From Cylindrodendrum hubeiense (lineage: Eukaryota > Ascomycota > Sordariomycetes > Hypocreales > Nectriaceae), in NCBI GenBank assembly GCA_014621425.1, contig JAANBB010000401.1:1-37261 (forward strand): 37,261 bases of DNA, read 5' to 3'. Under the pieces are notes generated by a model that saw nothing but the letters and a program-made list of their open reading frames with translations, had not been told where the DNA came from and did not search any database. Positions 20,347 to 32,310 of this stretch are shown in pieces. Within the stretch, counting starts at the first letter, position 1. Each line of letters opens with the position of its first letter. The translations under genes and the position numbers were made by a program.

Positions 20347-22161
20347 ATGGCCGGCTTCTACGACAACATCGCAGCCATCCAGGCTCGCGACCTCATCCTC
20401 GACTGGCCCGCGGGTGCCAACTCGTCCGACACCGAGATCTATGGCGTCCACTTCAACCTCACTGCCCTGAAGCACTACAACTACACCTACTATGGCAACC
20501 ACACGGTCTCCAACAACTCCAAGTGCTATTTGACCTTCGACCCCTACCAGCCTGACTACCTCTGGCCCAACGGCAGTTTCGTCAACGCGACAAAATGCTT
20601 TGTCGCTATCAGTGACATCGGCCCCCGTGCCAGTACCGGCATCGGCTTTGCCTGCGTCTTTGGCTTCATGCTGATGCTGCTCCTGACCGTCCTCGCCAAG
20701 CACGGCAAGATGTATCTGCCGCGCGAGCGCCGCTTCTACCCCATCGGCCGTCGCTGGCAGTGGTACTGGGGCCTCTTCGTCTGCGCCACTGCTCTTATCG
20801 GCCTCTTCGTCAACGTCGACGTCGATCGATACTACCTTACGGAACTGCCCATGACCGTCACCGTCTTCTTCTGGTTCCTCATGTGCATGGGCACCGTCGC
20901 CCAGACCTGGGAGGCTGTCCGTCACTGGGGCAGCTGGCAGGAGCGCCAGTTTGTCGACCCGAATCCCTTCGTCTACAGCGAAGACGATCGTCGCGCCAAG
21001 ATTGAATTTTACTTGCCATTGTGGTTCTATTTCTTGCTCTGGATGGTGAGTTAACCCATCTTTCCCTCCCCCATCCTATACCACCCCGTCGCATGATGGA
21101 CTTCAAAAAGCTGACTCCAAATCTAGAACTTCTTCATGGTTGTCCCTCGAAGCTGGGGTTTCACTCAAAAGCAGCGTTCTCCTGAACAGACCGCGGCCAT
21201 TGCCATTCCCGGCGCTACCGGAATCCGTTTCAAGATCGCTGCCTTCCTCCTCTTCGCTTGCTGGGTGACCATTGTCTTCTCTTTGCGTCATTCCATCAAG
21301 CACTACAGGCCTCGTCAGGGCGGCGTCTTCCGTCGTGCCTTTGGCTTCACCAAGGCTATTCCTCTGCGCTTCTACATCATCATCCCCTTGACGCTTGGTC
21401 TGATTGCGTACCAGGCCTACATCGCTTGGGTCTGGGAGTACTCGGTTATCAGGAAGGATGGCCCGGTCGCCGTCATCTTTGGCTGGGGCTATGGACCATC
21501 CTTGGCGATCATTATCATCCAAGTTATATATGGATACGCCAGCCCCAACGAGGACAAGGACCTTATTCGCCTGAGGCGCGAGCGAGGTGAGGCCGTTGAC
21601 CGAGAGCTTGGCATCGTCAAGAGGCCTGCCTGGTGGCGCCGCGTCAGGGGTGAACATCTGCACTCCCTGCGCGACAAGATCACCATGAACGTCAACGAGA
21701 TTGGCGGCGGTAGAGCCACTGGTCGCCGAATCGAGACCGCAGCTGAGCGAGACGCCCGTGAGGAAGCGCTTGCAGCGGCCAACGACGACATCGAGATGTA
21801 TCCCGTCACGCGCCCCAAGGAGGATCCCCCCGTGCGTGCCGACCATTCCGTCTCCGCCATCCAGCATGACCGACAGCACCTCCCGTCCCTGTACGAGGGC
21901 AAGTCGGAACGTCGCCGCCACGAGCGCAGCATGCAGGCTGCCGCCGACCTCCTGTTCCCCAGCAACCTCGGGGCCGAACGTGCCCGCCGAGAGGCCGAAT
22001 TGGGTCTCGACGGGCCGCCTCCGCCCCCGTACACGGATACCAGCAGCGAACGGGGCCGCAACGGCAACCGCCCGGGAAGCACTGGCCGCAGCAACAGCGC
22101 TGACACGACCAACAGCATCACTGGTCCGGCTCAGCAGGTGCGCAGCATGTTGGACATCTAA
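20347..22161 (+). CDS. DUF2434 family seven-helix membrane protein, two exons
   Basis: Exons are 20347-21045 and 21127-22161, giving 577 residues. The 81-base intron (21046-21126) has donor GTGAGT, branch GCTGAC and acceptor TCTAG, and splits in phase 0 after L-L-W-M. The ATG at 20347 is chosen because the frame upstream has only a TTG. Residues 1-98 form a polar head with seven N-glycosylation sequons (N25, N37, N45, N51, N56, N75, N80) and two cysteines (C60, C84). About seven hydrophobic helices follow: near 98-118, 139-157, 168-186, 225-245, about 270-290, about 312-335 and about 350-372. The tail of about 200 residues is charged, basic and acidic, with a PPPPPY motif. It matches the fungal DUF2434 family, whose function is unknown. 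A plasma- or endomembrane location with a glycosylated outer head is inference. Confidence 0.85.
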
Positions 22162-23735
22162 GACTTGCGGCGCATGGTAGGACAGCCTGCTTCATCGCCC
22201 TGGCCTGAGCGGCCGGGCTGAGGCTCTGACAATTTGCATATGGATATTTTTATGGTACACTACGATTAGGGTCGGCGTATGGGCTTTGTATCACTGACTT
22301 GACTGGAAGGTTGGATTCTGCGTGGTAGCATCAATAGGTGTCGGTCCTGGGACTACAGGCGTCTATAATCCCCCTTATGGAGATGATGACGAGAACTTCG
22401 TGTACGTCGATAACGGCTATACTTTGAAAGAATCAAAATGCTTCATGATAGTTTTGCTCAGCCCACCTCCCTGTCGTATGATAATTACGAACACTCCAAT
22501 GGGCAAGCCCGCAGCTCATAGTGACGTTTCAATTCGAATCCTCCAAGACAACAGCCACAGCATCCCCTCTCGAGCTGCATCCTTGCATTACTTTCTTTTT
22601 CACTGCCCCAATAAGCCTCACGATCTACGCTGCCATCATCATGCCCTTGCGTCACTGGGGTATGTTAGTTCGGCAAGCGCAGCAGCGCCCTCGTTGCGGC
22701 TCACACGACACAGGCCGTCCATGCAAGATCTGCCTCCTTCGTGCTCGGACCCCTCGCTGATCAGACAGTATTTGAGACCTGAAATCCTGGGGAGACAACG
22801 GCGGCATAGGCCTAAGGCAAGCCATGTCCAAACGGGCTGCTGGGCCGGAGGATTACATCAGGTTTCAGCCCTGTTGGTGTTCTGAAAGCGGAAGGGTGTT
22901 ATGCGACCGCAGCCGAACTCCCAGCAACCTGTTTACCCAAAACGGAAAGAAACGGCAACTGTCACACCAAAGAAGCATAGCAGAGATAAATTCCCGACTG
23001 GCTCACTCGCAATCGTGATCCGGCGGCAGATGGAGCTCGGAGCTATCTTACCGACGTCTCGGCCAGGGGATCAACCTGTGCTGTCGAGTGCAACAGCCAG
23101 ACAGACATTATCGTGCGGGACGGGGAGAGGCCCGTAGATCCGGCTGCGGTAGGAATGACAGCAAGCTCACGGTCGCACAAAGGCGCTGCGAGGGACCCAG
23201 GAGCATACCATGCCATTCGCGCGTGAACGAGGGCCATGCATAAAAGATCCATGCATGCGTGCATGATACGTAACAGCACAGCGGTCTAGAGACGGGACAT
23301 GGCTTGGCTTGCAGCAGTCAGCGTCAGCTCGGCGAAACTGTTTGGTACCAGAACCCCGACCGATTTCGTCGACGCTGGTGGGGAGCCGTTTGGGCTATGT
23401 TCGTAGAAGCCTTACTCCGTATTAGAGCCAGCGATTCGGGGACCCAAGTCGAGATGATCCACCGAGGCTAGAACGTGGAATCAAGGGTCGAGGAATTCGA
23501 GGCATATAATAAAAGAGCGGTGTGGAAGCGAGTGGTGAGTCGAGGGGAGGCGAGGGGAGTGAGTGGAAAGACACGGACAAGACAACGTGGTGGGCCATTC
23601 TGGATAAGAAGAAAAAACGGGCGTCCCGGGTGCTGCACTTGGCCGGGTAGAGCGTGGCCCAGAGGTAAGACATTGGAGCTCGGCAGGAGGGTCTGCCTCG
23701 TGGCAGGGCCTGAGACAAAGCCAGGTCGAGTTGCG

Positions 23736-23780
23736 AGGCTGGAATCCAGGCATTCCAGCATTCCAGCACTCCAGCATTCC
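23736..23780. repeat. CATTCCAGC-type tandem repeat
   Basis: Imperfect tandem copies of a 9-base unit (ATTCCAGC-like), including CATTCCAGCATTCCAGCACT and one further copy. Confidence 0.6.
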
Positions 23781-24154
23781 CGGCGAGCCCACGGCACCAG
23801 ACGTGTTGCAGATGGAGTTGCCAACGGGCGCTGGGACTTGGGTGGGCCTGTCGCTGGGCCTGTCGCTAGGCCTGGCCCTTGCCGTCCCTTGCTTCTCAGC
23901 TGCCATGTCCCCGCCTATAGACTTGTCACATGGGGGGTCGTGGGAGTGGGCGGCGCGGGGCTCGTGCGTGTCTGGTGGTCGGTTCGACGACGCCAGTGGC
24001 CGCGGGGGGTGTGTGGTTGGCCTGGGACAACGTTGTTGGTGGCCGTGTCGTCAGCTTGCGTCGTGCCTTGCAGTTGGTGGCATGATTGGCGAGCCGGCAG
24101 GGCTCGGAGCAGGCACTCGTCCAGGAACCATCAGCGAAACGGGGAACCCGAGAT

Positions 24155-24230
24155 GTGAATGTGGATGCGGATGCGGATGCGCAATGCAGACGGGGACGCA
24201 GACGGGGACGCAGACGGGGACGGGGATGAG
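24155..24230. repeat. Hexamer and 12-base minisatellite
   Basis: GGATGC-like hexamers (about 24158-24180) are followed by three perfect copies of CAGACGGGGACG (24187-24198, 24199-24210, 24211-24222). Confidence 0.8.
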
Positions 24231-25532
24231 GCGGGGAGACGGTACCGACGCGAGAGTAGCTATATCAAACATGACGGATGGAGTATTGCTGGCATGGTTC
24301 TGTTTCTGCCTGGAGGCACGCAACGGACCTCTCGAACAAGGTCTCTCAGACTGGGATCCAGTGAGGCACGCCGGAGAGGGCGGCTAGAGAGGGAAGCTGG
24401 AGAAGAGGGGAAACTCACCCAAGGCGTCTTGTCCATGTCTATTTCCACGTCGAAACATACTCTAGCGACAGGGTGAAACTCGTCCTCAAATGTTCCTGAG
24501 CGCATGTCGCACAGCCCGTCTCACGAAGCATACTCTACGCCGTCGGCGCCAGGACAAACCTACAAGGCGTGGAATATCAGCGTCCCGATCAGATCCTTGG
24601 CAGTGATCGCCTCGACCAAGTGGAGCTGTCACGGCCAAGAGGCGCAAACGGCGGCAGCCCTAGCAAGCGGCTGGGCGCGTGCCTTTCCTGCACGCATGAA
24701 GGCACCAAAGTTGGCATGTCTTTGACTACGGAGCGGTCATCCATGTCGTGACTCTAGCAGGGAAAAACGGCGGCTGGGGATAACCAGAGCTGTGGAGATC
24801 CGTGGAGACCAACACGACGTCGTCATTATCTAGCGTGTCGGTAGTGTACGATAGCTCTCTCGGGCCTGATAAGTTTAGCAGATGTCAGTGCGTACTGAGA
24901 ACGTGGGAGCCGCTGGGCTGGGACTCGCAAGGAACGAGGCTGGAAGTCAAAGCGAGATGCCCCGCCGCAAGAGGCGATGCCTTTGAGGCTTGGGCAGCCG
25001 CAAGATGGAAGGAAGCCTTATTGAGCCCAAGTAGATTTGGGTCGAGAAACCCTATTAGACACGGCAAGGTCATTGGAAGTCTTACGACGTCTTACGAAGT
25101 CTTACTAATCGGGGTCGACAACGGACTCGAGCCAAATGAGGATCATGTTTGCGGCTGCCGTTGGTGCAAGAATTAATCGTCATCAAGACGATACCAGATG
25201 AAACCAGATGAAAGCCGATGCTGGATGTCATGGACAGGCACAAGCATCTTGCAAGGCACCAGGGTCCAGGCCAGGGCAAGGGCACCGTCCTTGATCCACT
25301 CTCTTATCGCTTATCGATAGTCACGAGAACGCTTTTTGGTGGTGAGGGATTCGGGAAGGAGGGGGTGGCGGGGATGATGATCCCTAGAGGGGTAACCACG
25401 AGAGCGGTCAACTCGAAGCCAAGAACAATGGAAGGAACCGGTATCTTTGAAGCTTTGATGTGTGTGCACACGGTTACGAGTGCCGTGCTAGTGGGATGGA
25501 GCAAGGGCCCCGTGAGGCTAAGAGGTGTGAGT

Positions 25533-25597
25533 AATAGTGACGGTGACGGTGATGGCGACGGGTTCCTGGGGTTCCTGAGGTTCCTGAGGTTCCTGGG
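25533..25597. repeat. GTGACG hexamers and 9-base GGTTCCTGA minisatellite
   Basis: A run of GTGACG-like hexamers is followed by four near-perfect copies of GGTTCCTGA/G (25561-25596). Confidence 0.75.
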
Positions 25598-26302
25598 AGG
25601 GGAAGCAAGTGGCGTGCCGGCCTGCCTGCCCTGCCTGTGCAACATGAACTGGGAGCCCAGCTACCCGTGCTAGCAATTGGATCCGAGACTGACCTACATG
25701 TCCTGTGCCGCTAAAGCGCTGCACGCACAGCGTTGCGCTACGCTATAACAGCTAGCACGCACCACCTACCGTCGACCAACTGCCGCCTAAGCATGCAGAG
25801 CGGGCGCCACCCAGGGTACCAACCACCTCCTGCCTCCACTAACTTCCAGCAAGCCCCTCCCACTGGAACAGCGGAGCCACTGAGAGCCCGCTGCAAGTCT
25901 GCTACCACCACCATCATGGCTTCATCACCATCGTCCACATCGTCCACCACCGCCCGCTTTTGAATCCTCCACCGCGCTACCGAGTGCGACTTGCCCCGTT
26001 GTCTGAGAGTCGCCCACTCCAACTCCAGCCCAGCTTCGATACCAACCAAGCTCCCAGCCCGGGCGCCCACAGGCAAGGAAGCTGCCCAGTTAGCTCCCGC
26101 CCTGACCGGGCGCTACCACGGCTGGCAAGGGCTCCGAGGAGTGCCACTGACTGCATCATGCTGCCCGCCACTTTAGGGCAGCTCGCGGTACTCAGCCTCC
26201 ATGTACCAATCCCGACGTCTCCAGTTGGCCTTCGGGTACCTACAGCCAGGTACTCACCCCTCCATCATGCCCAAGCCAGGTACAGGCCTATCGCATAGCC
26301 TC

Positions 26303-26331
26303 GAGCTTGAGCTTCAGCTTGAGCTTCAGCA
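26303..26331. repeat. GAGCTTCAGCTT tandem repeat
   Basis: About two and a half copies of a 12-base unit, GAGCTTCAGCTT, with an internal 6-base period. Confidence 0.65.
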
Positions 26332-27804
26332 TCTCCAGCAGTCTCGTTTGGCCCGAAAACGGGAACTGACTCTTACTCATGGGCCCAGGTCGCATCTGTG
26401 TACCGTCGGGGCACGACAATGTCGGGGTTTCGTCATTTTCAAAGCATTCCCGAGAGGTCCATCCATACATTGGCTTGGTAACACACATGCGCACAAGTTG
26501 TTGTAGCCGCGAGAGGTTACACCAAACAACTTGACAGCGGCGCCCCTTCAATGGTCACTTCCTAATTCCACTTTCGATGCAACGTCTGCGAGGCCGAGGG
26601 TTTCCAGTGCCGTCGTTTTGCGAGGAGCATGAAAGAAAGCCGGGGATTCCTAGCCTCCCGCGTTGCTCTGGGGTGAAATGGAAGGGCCTAGTCCTCCCTT
26701 GCGGCACCATGTAAGCTCATCAAGGGCCATTTGTACACCGCCAACAGCATCTGAACCTCCAGCTAAAGCACATGCAAAGACACACGATGCTTCGTGTTCT
26801 GTCGCGTCCGAGCCGCTTGCTGCCACGTCGCTGCTATCCCGAGGGCCGGGGTATCTGTGTACAGTAACAACAAGAGACGCAAGGGGTTCCTCGGGTGCGC
26901 GATACGTCCAGATACCGTACAACTGCAATGCGAGGTCAGCATCAGAATCCCGGTCTTCGCACGGCACCTTCGGCGACCAGGAGCAAGCTGATGTGCGGGG
27001 AGGCGATGGGATTACACGTTCTATCGGCTACTTTTACGTTTGGGCGAGTGCAAGTGCACACCCTAGTCAAACACTCGAGGCATTTCGCTTTCCGATTGAT
27101 AAACGGATAGACGGTTCTTCTTGTTCAACAGCTGCACCACTGGCCAAACAAATACACGTCATGGCATTTAATGGCGGGCCCTGGTGCCGCAAATATGGAG
27201 GGTCGATCTGGGTGATAGGGAGCCTTTGTTGTTGATCGTCCCCTCGTGGTTAGAAATCATGAGCTGAAAAGCGAATGATGACGCTCCAGGGACATGCCAA
27301 GCCGACTTTGCGACGGAGACGTCCAACATGCTGAGGTGGTGGCGGACAGGCCAGGACTCAAGAGGCTGGAGAGCTTGACAGGCCCGCTCGCAAGACAATC
27401 AGAGTTGCACGCGGCCGAACCCAAGCTGCCCTCCCCGCACTAGCGATGCTCATCATCGATTGACCATCGGACAGGAGAACCAGCGTGGCTGCGGATCCAG
27501 GCACCATCAACTACCATCCTAGGCACGGTGACGGCCACTCTGCAGAGAGTGTGGAGGAGAAGATGGTGTCGAGCCCATCCTCTTCCGTGGGGGGTGGTAA
27601 CACATTGGTAAGCCGGCGCTCTGGAGCAGATGACCTCGAAGCTTGCTCAGATGCAATCAATGTCCCGTTTCGTCCAACCACATTTCGGACTGGAAGCTCA
27701 TGGCACGGATCCCTTGTCTACCTGCTCCGTACCCTGCCATGCAGTTTACACGTCCGTCTGCTCCGACATGCCACAGTGAGTCGTAGTGACCCAGGGCCTG
27801 AGTC

Positions 27805-27850
27805 TACCGTCCGTCTACCGCCCGTCTACCGCCCGCCTACCGCCTACCTT
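27805..27850. repeat. CCGTCTACCGC tandem repeat
   Basis: About four imperfect copies of a 10- to 11-base unit (CCGTCTACCGC), the last two diverged to CCGCCTACC. Confidence 0.65.
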
Positions 27851-28535
27851 GCACGCCAGGTCTCGAGCCCAGCCCCCCGGCTCACTTGCGTCAGTCAGGG
27901 ACGGGTTCGAGGCAGCAGCAGGACATACCTAGTCCTGGGCTAACCATCTGACTGGCCCTAGGTAGGTTTATTTTTAATCGCACATCGCATCGGCCGGGTC
28001 CCTGTGAATCAAAGCGCCGCTGTCCGCTGCCCGCTGCCCCTCTCCCATGTCGTCCCCTGACCCACTGGTCCGCTGCGACGAGAGGGCCAGCCCCTCGCAT
28101 GCATGGTGGGCCCGACTAGGGATGGCGACGACGCCTGCATGTCGGTTTGCAGTGTGCGCACTCACCCAGGCTGGGGGGTTGCTGGCGTTGAACCTCCTCC
28201 GTGTTGATCATAACCTTCCTCTTGGCGGGCGGCGGTGGCAGCTGGCGGCGGTGACCTTGGATGCACCCAGGGCCCAGCCCGCCGGCGAGCTTCAACGGAG
28301 TAGGTCGGCTAGGCCAGCCCCCGGCCGGCTTTGTTGATCGCTGGTTGGACTTCTCGTCAGCACCTGACGGGAATCGTAACCTAAGTTTGCAAGGGGCGAG
28401 GCATGGTATGGATCACCTCAGGTACTGGGACGCCATGTACCTGGCCCGCCCATGCTAGCCAGTGCAGGTGACCTGTACCTGACGTCTCTGCCCCCCCGCC
28501 CAGGCTCCGTTCTCAGTCGCCAGGCCAGGGATTAC

Positions 28536-28602
28536 GAGACTGGAGAGACTGACTGGAGAGGTGACTGGCGAGACTGGCGAGACTGGAGAGACTGGAGAGA
28601 CA
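28536..28602. repeat. GACTGGAGA minisatellite
   Basis: Seven or so imperfect copies of a 9-base unit (GACTGGAGA, with GACTGGCGA variants) over about 65 bases. Confidence 0.75.
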
Positions 28603-29343
28603 GTCGCTCACCACCTCTGCACCTCTGGAGTTCGTGCCCGTCCAGTGCTACGCAAGCAGCGAAGGTCTTCATCGAGGTGCTGTGCCACTCTCTCCAAAAC
28701 CGGTCAGCGTCTAGTCGGTCGAGCGCCTCGACCGGCTCCTGGATGTGGGAACCAAACTACTGATCTCTACTTTGACTCCTATGCATTCCACCCATCCATC
28801 CATCACATCCTTCCCATCTCATCCCACCACATCCCACCCGCCCAAAGGAAGACGGCTGCATCGCATCCGCCACTCGGCCTTGTCACAGCAAGGTCCAACC
28901 TATCCACATCGACTGGTTGGCTGGTCGGTCGGTGGATCAACAGCCCAGCGTGCTGGGACTGGGCCACGGCCACCAGCAACAGGAAAGGAAGCCAGCCTTT
29001 TTTAGGGTTCCATCTGCGGTTGTCCGGATCGATGAGGAACAAGACGAAGACGACCAAGGCGACTCTCAAAGGTGGCTGGACCCTGGGTTGATTGGTCGGG
29101 CAACGCTACTAACTAGACTCCGGCTTAGGGTAGGCACTGGCGACTCGATCCATCCCTCCATCCCGGATCCGGACTCCACCAAGACAATCGATTTGGGGCG
29201 GAAAAGCAACCACAGACATACATCATCGCCACGCTGCCCCTGCCACCCGTCCCTTGCTGCCCCTGTTCTCCCTCAGTTCGCTTTTGCCTCGCTCACCCGC
29301 ACACACCCAGGCTCTGACACTCCTCAGCCCTCTCTCTCACCCG

Positions 29344-29421
29344 ATGAGCCATCATCAAGGCAGCGCCGACAACTACAAATCACAAACGACAGCTGCGCCA
29401 TTATCAGCATTCGCTGACTGA
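29344..29421 (+). other. Possible upstream ORF of the C2H2 factor (25 residues)
   Basis: ATG at 29344 to TGA at 29419-29421 encodes a His/Gln/Ala-rich 25-residue peptide. It matters only if the transcript starts upstream of it, which is not shown. Confidence 0.25.
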
Positions 29422-29571
29422 ATCAAAACTCGCCGACCAGCCGAACGCACTGATCGCGCTACCCTGGCTGGCTGTGTAGCCCTGTGTCGCTGAAGCCCGG
29501 TGCAACAGATCTAGGCCCTGGCTCGCTTGCATCACCACGCACGCCGCACTCCCCCACCGGCATTTCCTCGC

Positions 29572-29931
29572 ATGTCTTTGAGGCACACCTGGGACACCTC
29601 TTCTCAGTTGTCACTCTCATACCAGGCTCAGGCTCTCTCTCACTCTCCTCAACCTCCTCCTCGCCCCCCCTTGGTCGTGCTGCTCTCCCCTCCACCTCGT
29701 CCTCATCCTCCTTGCCTCTTGCTGCCTCCGCTCCCGTCGCATCCGGCCCCGCCTCTTCGCCCCTCACCGTTTCACTCGCCCTTCACCTCCATCGACCTCC
29801 TCGCACACAGCAGGGCCGCCGTCCCTCAAGGGGCATTTGCGCTTGGCCGACGACACCCGCCCCGCACCCTCCCGACCTCGTTGGCTGTCTCACCATCCTC
29901 AGCCTCATTAAGGCTGTCCGGGTGCGACTAG
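29572..29931 (+). other. Possible upstream ORF of the C2H2 factor (119 residues)
   Basis: ATG at 29572 to TAG at 29929-29931, ending 196 bases before the factor's ATG at 30128. Its Pro/Ser/Leu-rich product reflects the pyrimidine-rich leader, not a known domain, so any role would be in controlling translation. Whether it lies in the transcript is unknown. Confidence 0.3.
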
Positions 29932-30127
29932 ATTCTCCCGCTGTCCGGCACACTACCAGGCGTACGCACATTCGCACATAGTATCAGCTGCGCTGCGTCT
30001 TTGCCTGTGCGACGTCGTCGTCTTATCGTCCTTCCTCGGCCCTCTCGCCTTCTCGCCACACTCGTCACGCCTCAACTAACAACTCACCTCGCCTACAACG
30101 CTGGCCCTCACGACTACTGTCGTCGCT
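29600..30127 (+). promoter_or_regulatory. Pyrimidine-rich promoter/leader of the C2H2 factor
   Basis: The + strand is heavily C/T-rich for about 500 bases before the ATG, most strongly at 29630-29810 and again at 30000-30080. Such tracts mark transcription start regions and long leaders in filamentous fungi. No TATA box is seen. Confidence 0.45.
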
Positions 30128-32310
30128 ATGGCGGCTGCATTCCGACCGGTGAACTCGCCCCTCGTTAACAACGTATCCCGAGAAGACGTCATGGCCTCAT
30201 CACCAGCGACCCCTCGGCCCAACACCGCGCCCCAGCAACACCCCCCGATGCCTGCCGACGACGCAGCAACACCTACCCGAGCGACTTTCAACCCTTCGAT
30301 GGCTGCCCAGAAGCCGCTCCCTTCGAGTCCTTTTCCACAGACTGTCCAGGTACCCGATCAGCCAGCCAAGCCCAAGTTGCCTCGGCGCGACAACTCGCAA
30401 CACTCGACCAAGTCGGCGGACTCAGCGGACGTGGACATGGATGACTCGGACGGAGAAACAGGCACCATCGACGAGGGCGCTGGCTCAGATGACGACAGCG
30501 TCGGCGCCGACGGCTCTAGGTCCGGCAAGAAGAAGAAGTCTCAGCGTTTCTACTGTGTTGACTACCCGCCCTGCAATCTGAGCTTCACCCGCAGCGAGCA
30601 TTTGGCAAGACACATAAGGTACGGCCGTCCCGTCTCATGAGCGATCGCCGTTAGGTGCACTCCGGCTAACATGCAGAAAGGAAACATACTGGAGAGCGGC
30701 CATTTCAGTGTCACTGCTCCCGACGCTTCTCGAGGCTTGACAATTTGAGGCAGCATGCCCAGACGGTCCATGTAAACGAGAACATCCCAATCGATTCCTT
30801 GGCTGCCACAGGTTCCCGGTTTCAGAGACAGATGCGAACTGATCGAGTGAGGCAAGCTGGCAACAGAGCGAGAGCATCCACTGGCGGCAGCGCCGGCGGT
30901 CCAGTCCGCGGTCACTCCAAGTCACTGTCGACTTCTAGCATTACCAGCATGAGCTCTGTTGGTTCCAGTTATAGCACAGTCGCTGATGCTCGACGTCGGC
31001 CTCCTCCACTTGTCATGGCCGACCCAAGATCTCGACTGTCGCTCGAATCCTACCGCAACGCTCCTGAAGGGCCTTACCCCCCGTATCGACCTGCCTCGCC
31101 AAGTGAATTTGGTACTCCAACTTCGGCGACCTTCTCAACTGGGCAGGGCAGTCCCCGATGGGGCTCCGGAGTGGCATCTCCCGCATCCTCACACTCAAGA
31201 TCTCACAGCGTCTACGCTACTGGCTCTCGAACCCCCGGCCGCCGACTGAGCGTGCCATCGGGCGCAAACCCGTTCCAGTCTCCTCCAACCCTCGCCATAG
31301 GACGACCGATGTTTGGACCAGGACCAGGACCCGGGCCAGTGAACGCCTCAAACGGAGGTGCTTTCCCCCCTGCCAACGGCAATCTGGTTTCGTCTCCAAA
31401 TGCCCCGGCACCGCAGTGGCCACGACGAGAATCCATTTCGAGCATGTCCGATGAGGCCTGGCGTCGGCGAACTTGGCACCCGGACAGCCGCAATCCCACT
31501 GGGAATCCAAGCCAGCTCAGCACAGTGGTCAGCCAGTCTTCTGTCCGGCCAAATCCGCCCCCGCCGATTGCAACTCCTTCTAACCCACAGTCCACGCTGC
31601 GTCTCCCCGGTATCGAGTCTTTTGACCCTATTCCCCAGCGTCCTGCCACTCCCCCAAGACGGCACCCATCGCCCATGATGATCGACTCTGAGCCGCCTAT
31701 GCGTCCGGTCTATCAGCAGGTTCCCGTCGAGGCGCCAGCACCTGAGGAAAGAAGGAACCTGAACATGTACGACGCCAGTCTCCAGCGTGGTCTTGGTCGC
31801 CTCGACATCAACCATAGCACCCCGCCTCGCGACAGTGCAGGTGCCTGGGCTTCTGAGGTCAACAAGGCCGTTCAGGCCCAGGCGGAACAGGTGCGACTGA
31901 ACCCCCCAACGGTCAGATTCGAGGATCCACCGTCATACCAGACCCCAAAGACCGCCGCTGCCAGCCGGGCTTTGCACCAGCACACAATGTCAGCACCATC
32001 CACCACATCTAGAGACAGTAAGCGCCACGGCTGGTACCATGGACCGGTGACCGTCCATCGAGACGCAAGGCCGATGCCGGAACAAGACCCTCGGATGGCC
32101 CATGTTGAACGCATGGTCCATCCCAACTTCACCGGCTTCAGCGGGTTTCCAGTAAAGGAGGCGCCACCTCAACAACAGCACCATCATCATCATCAGCATC
32201 AACAACAGCAGCAACCTCAGGAGCGACCCGGGAACAACGACCCCTTGGGGCGCTTAGAGGCATTAGTCGCCGTTGCGACAAGCGAAGGATCCACAGCGAC
32301 CGCTTACTAG
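30128..32310 (+). CDS. C2H2 zinc-finger transcription factor, two exons
   Basis: Exons are 30128-30618 and 30681-32310, giving 706 residues. The 62-base intron (30619-30680) has donor GTACGG and branch GCTAAC; the frame requires the acceptor AAAG at 30680, not the CAG four bases earlier. The join splits Arg164 inside finger 1. Finger 1 is C143-x5-C149-x12-H162-x3-H166. Finger 2 is C174-x1-C176-x12-H189-x4-H194, with the T-G-E-R-P-F linker between. Before the fingers lie an acidic stretch (D-M-D-D-S-D-G-E) and a basic K-K-K-K nuclear signal. The long C-terminal part is disordered (Pro, Ser, Arg, Gln), with a PPSY motif and an H/Q run near the end. The finger pair ([23 protein letters not shown]) is of the fungal Msn2/Usv1/Rgm1-like type that often reads CCCCT-type stress elements; targets here are unknown. 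Confidence 0.88.

Larger units (their letters stand above)
22162..30127. other. 8-kb gene-free region upstream of the C2H2 factor
   Basis: I find no supportable gene in almost 8 kb. The open frames are short, overlap on both strands and have composition set by local repeats (Arg, Pro, Ser, Gly). None has a recognisable domain or a consistent set of splice sites. The region holds many short tandem repeats (listed separately) and strand-biased tracts. Its right end looks like the leader of the transcription factor gene. A noncoding transcript, a regulatory region or a rapidly evolving unknown gene are all possible. Confidence 0.5.

Noticed and set aside
23475..24387. Overlapping 140- to 227-codon frames on both strands
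   Set aside because: Composition is set by GC-rich tandem repeats, no domain is seen, and frames on both strands overlap. They look like chance frames.
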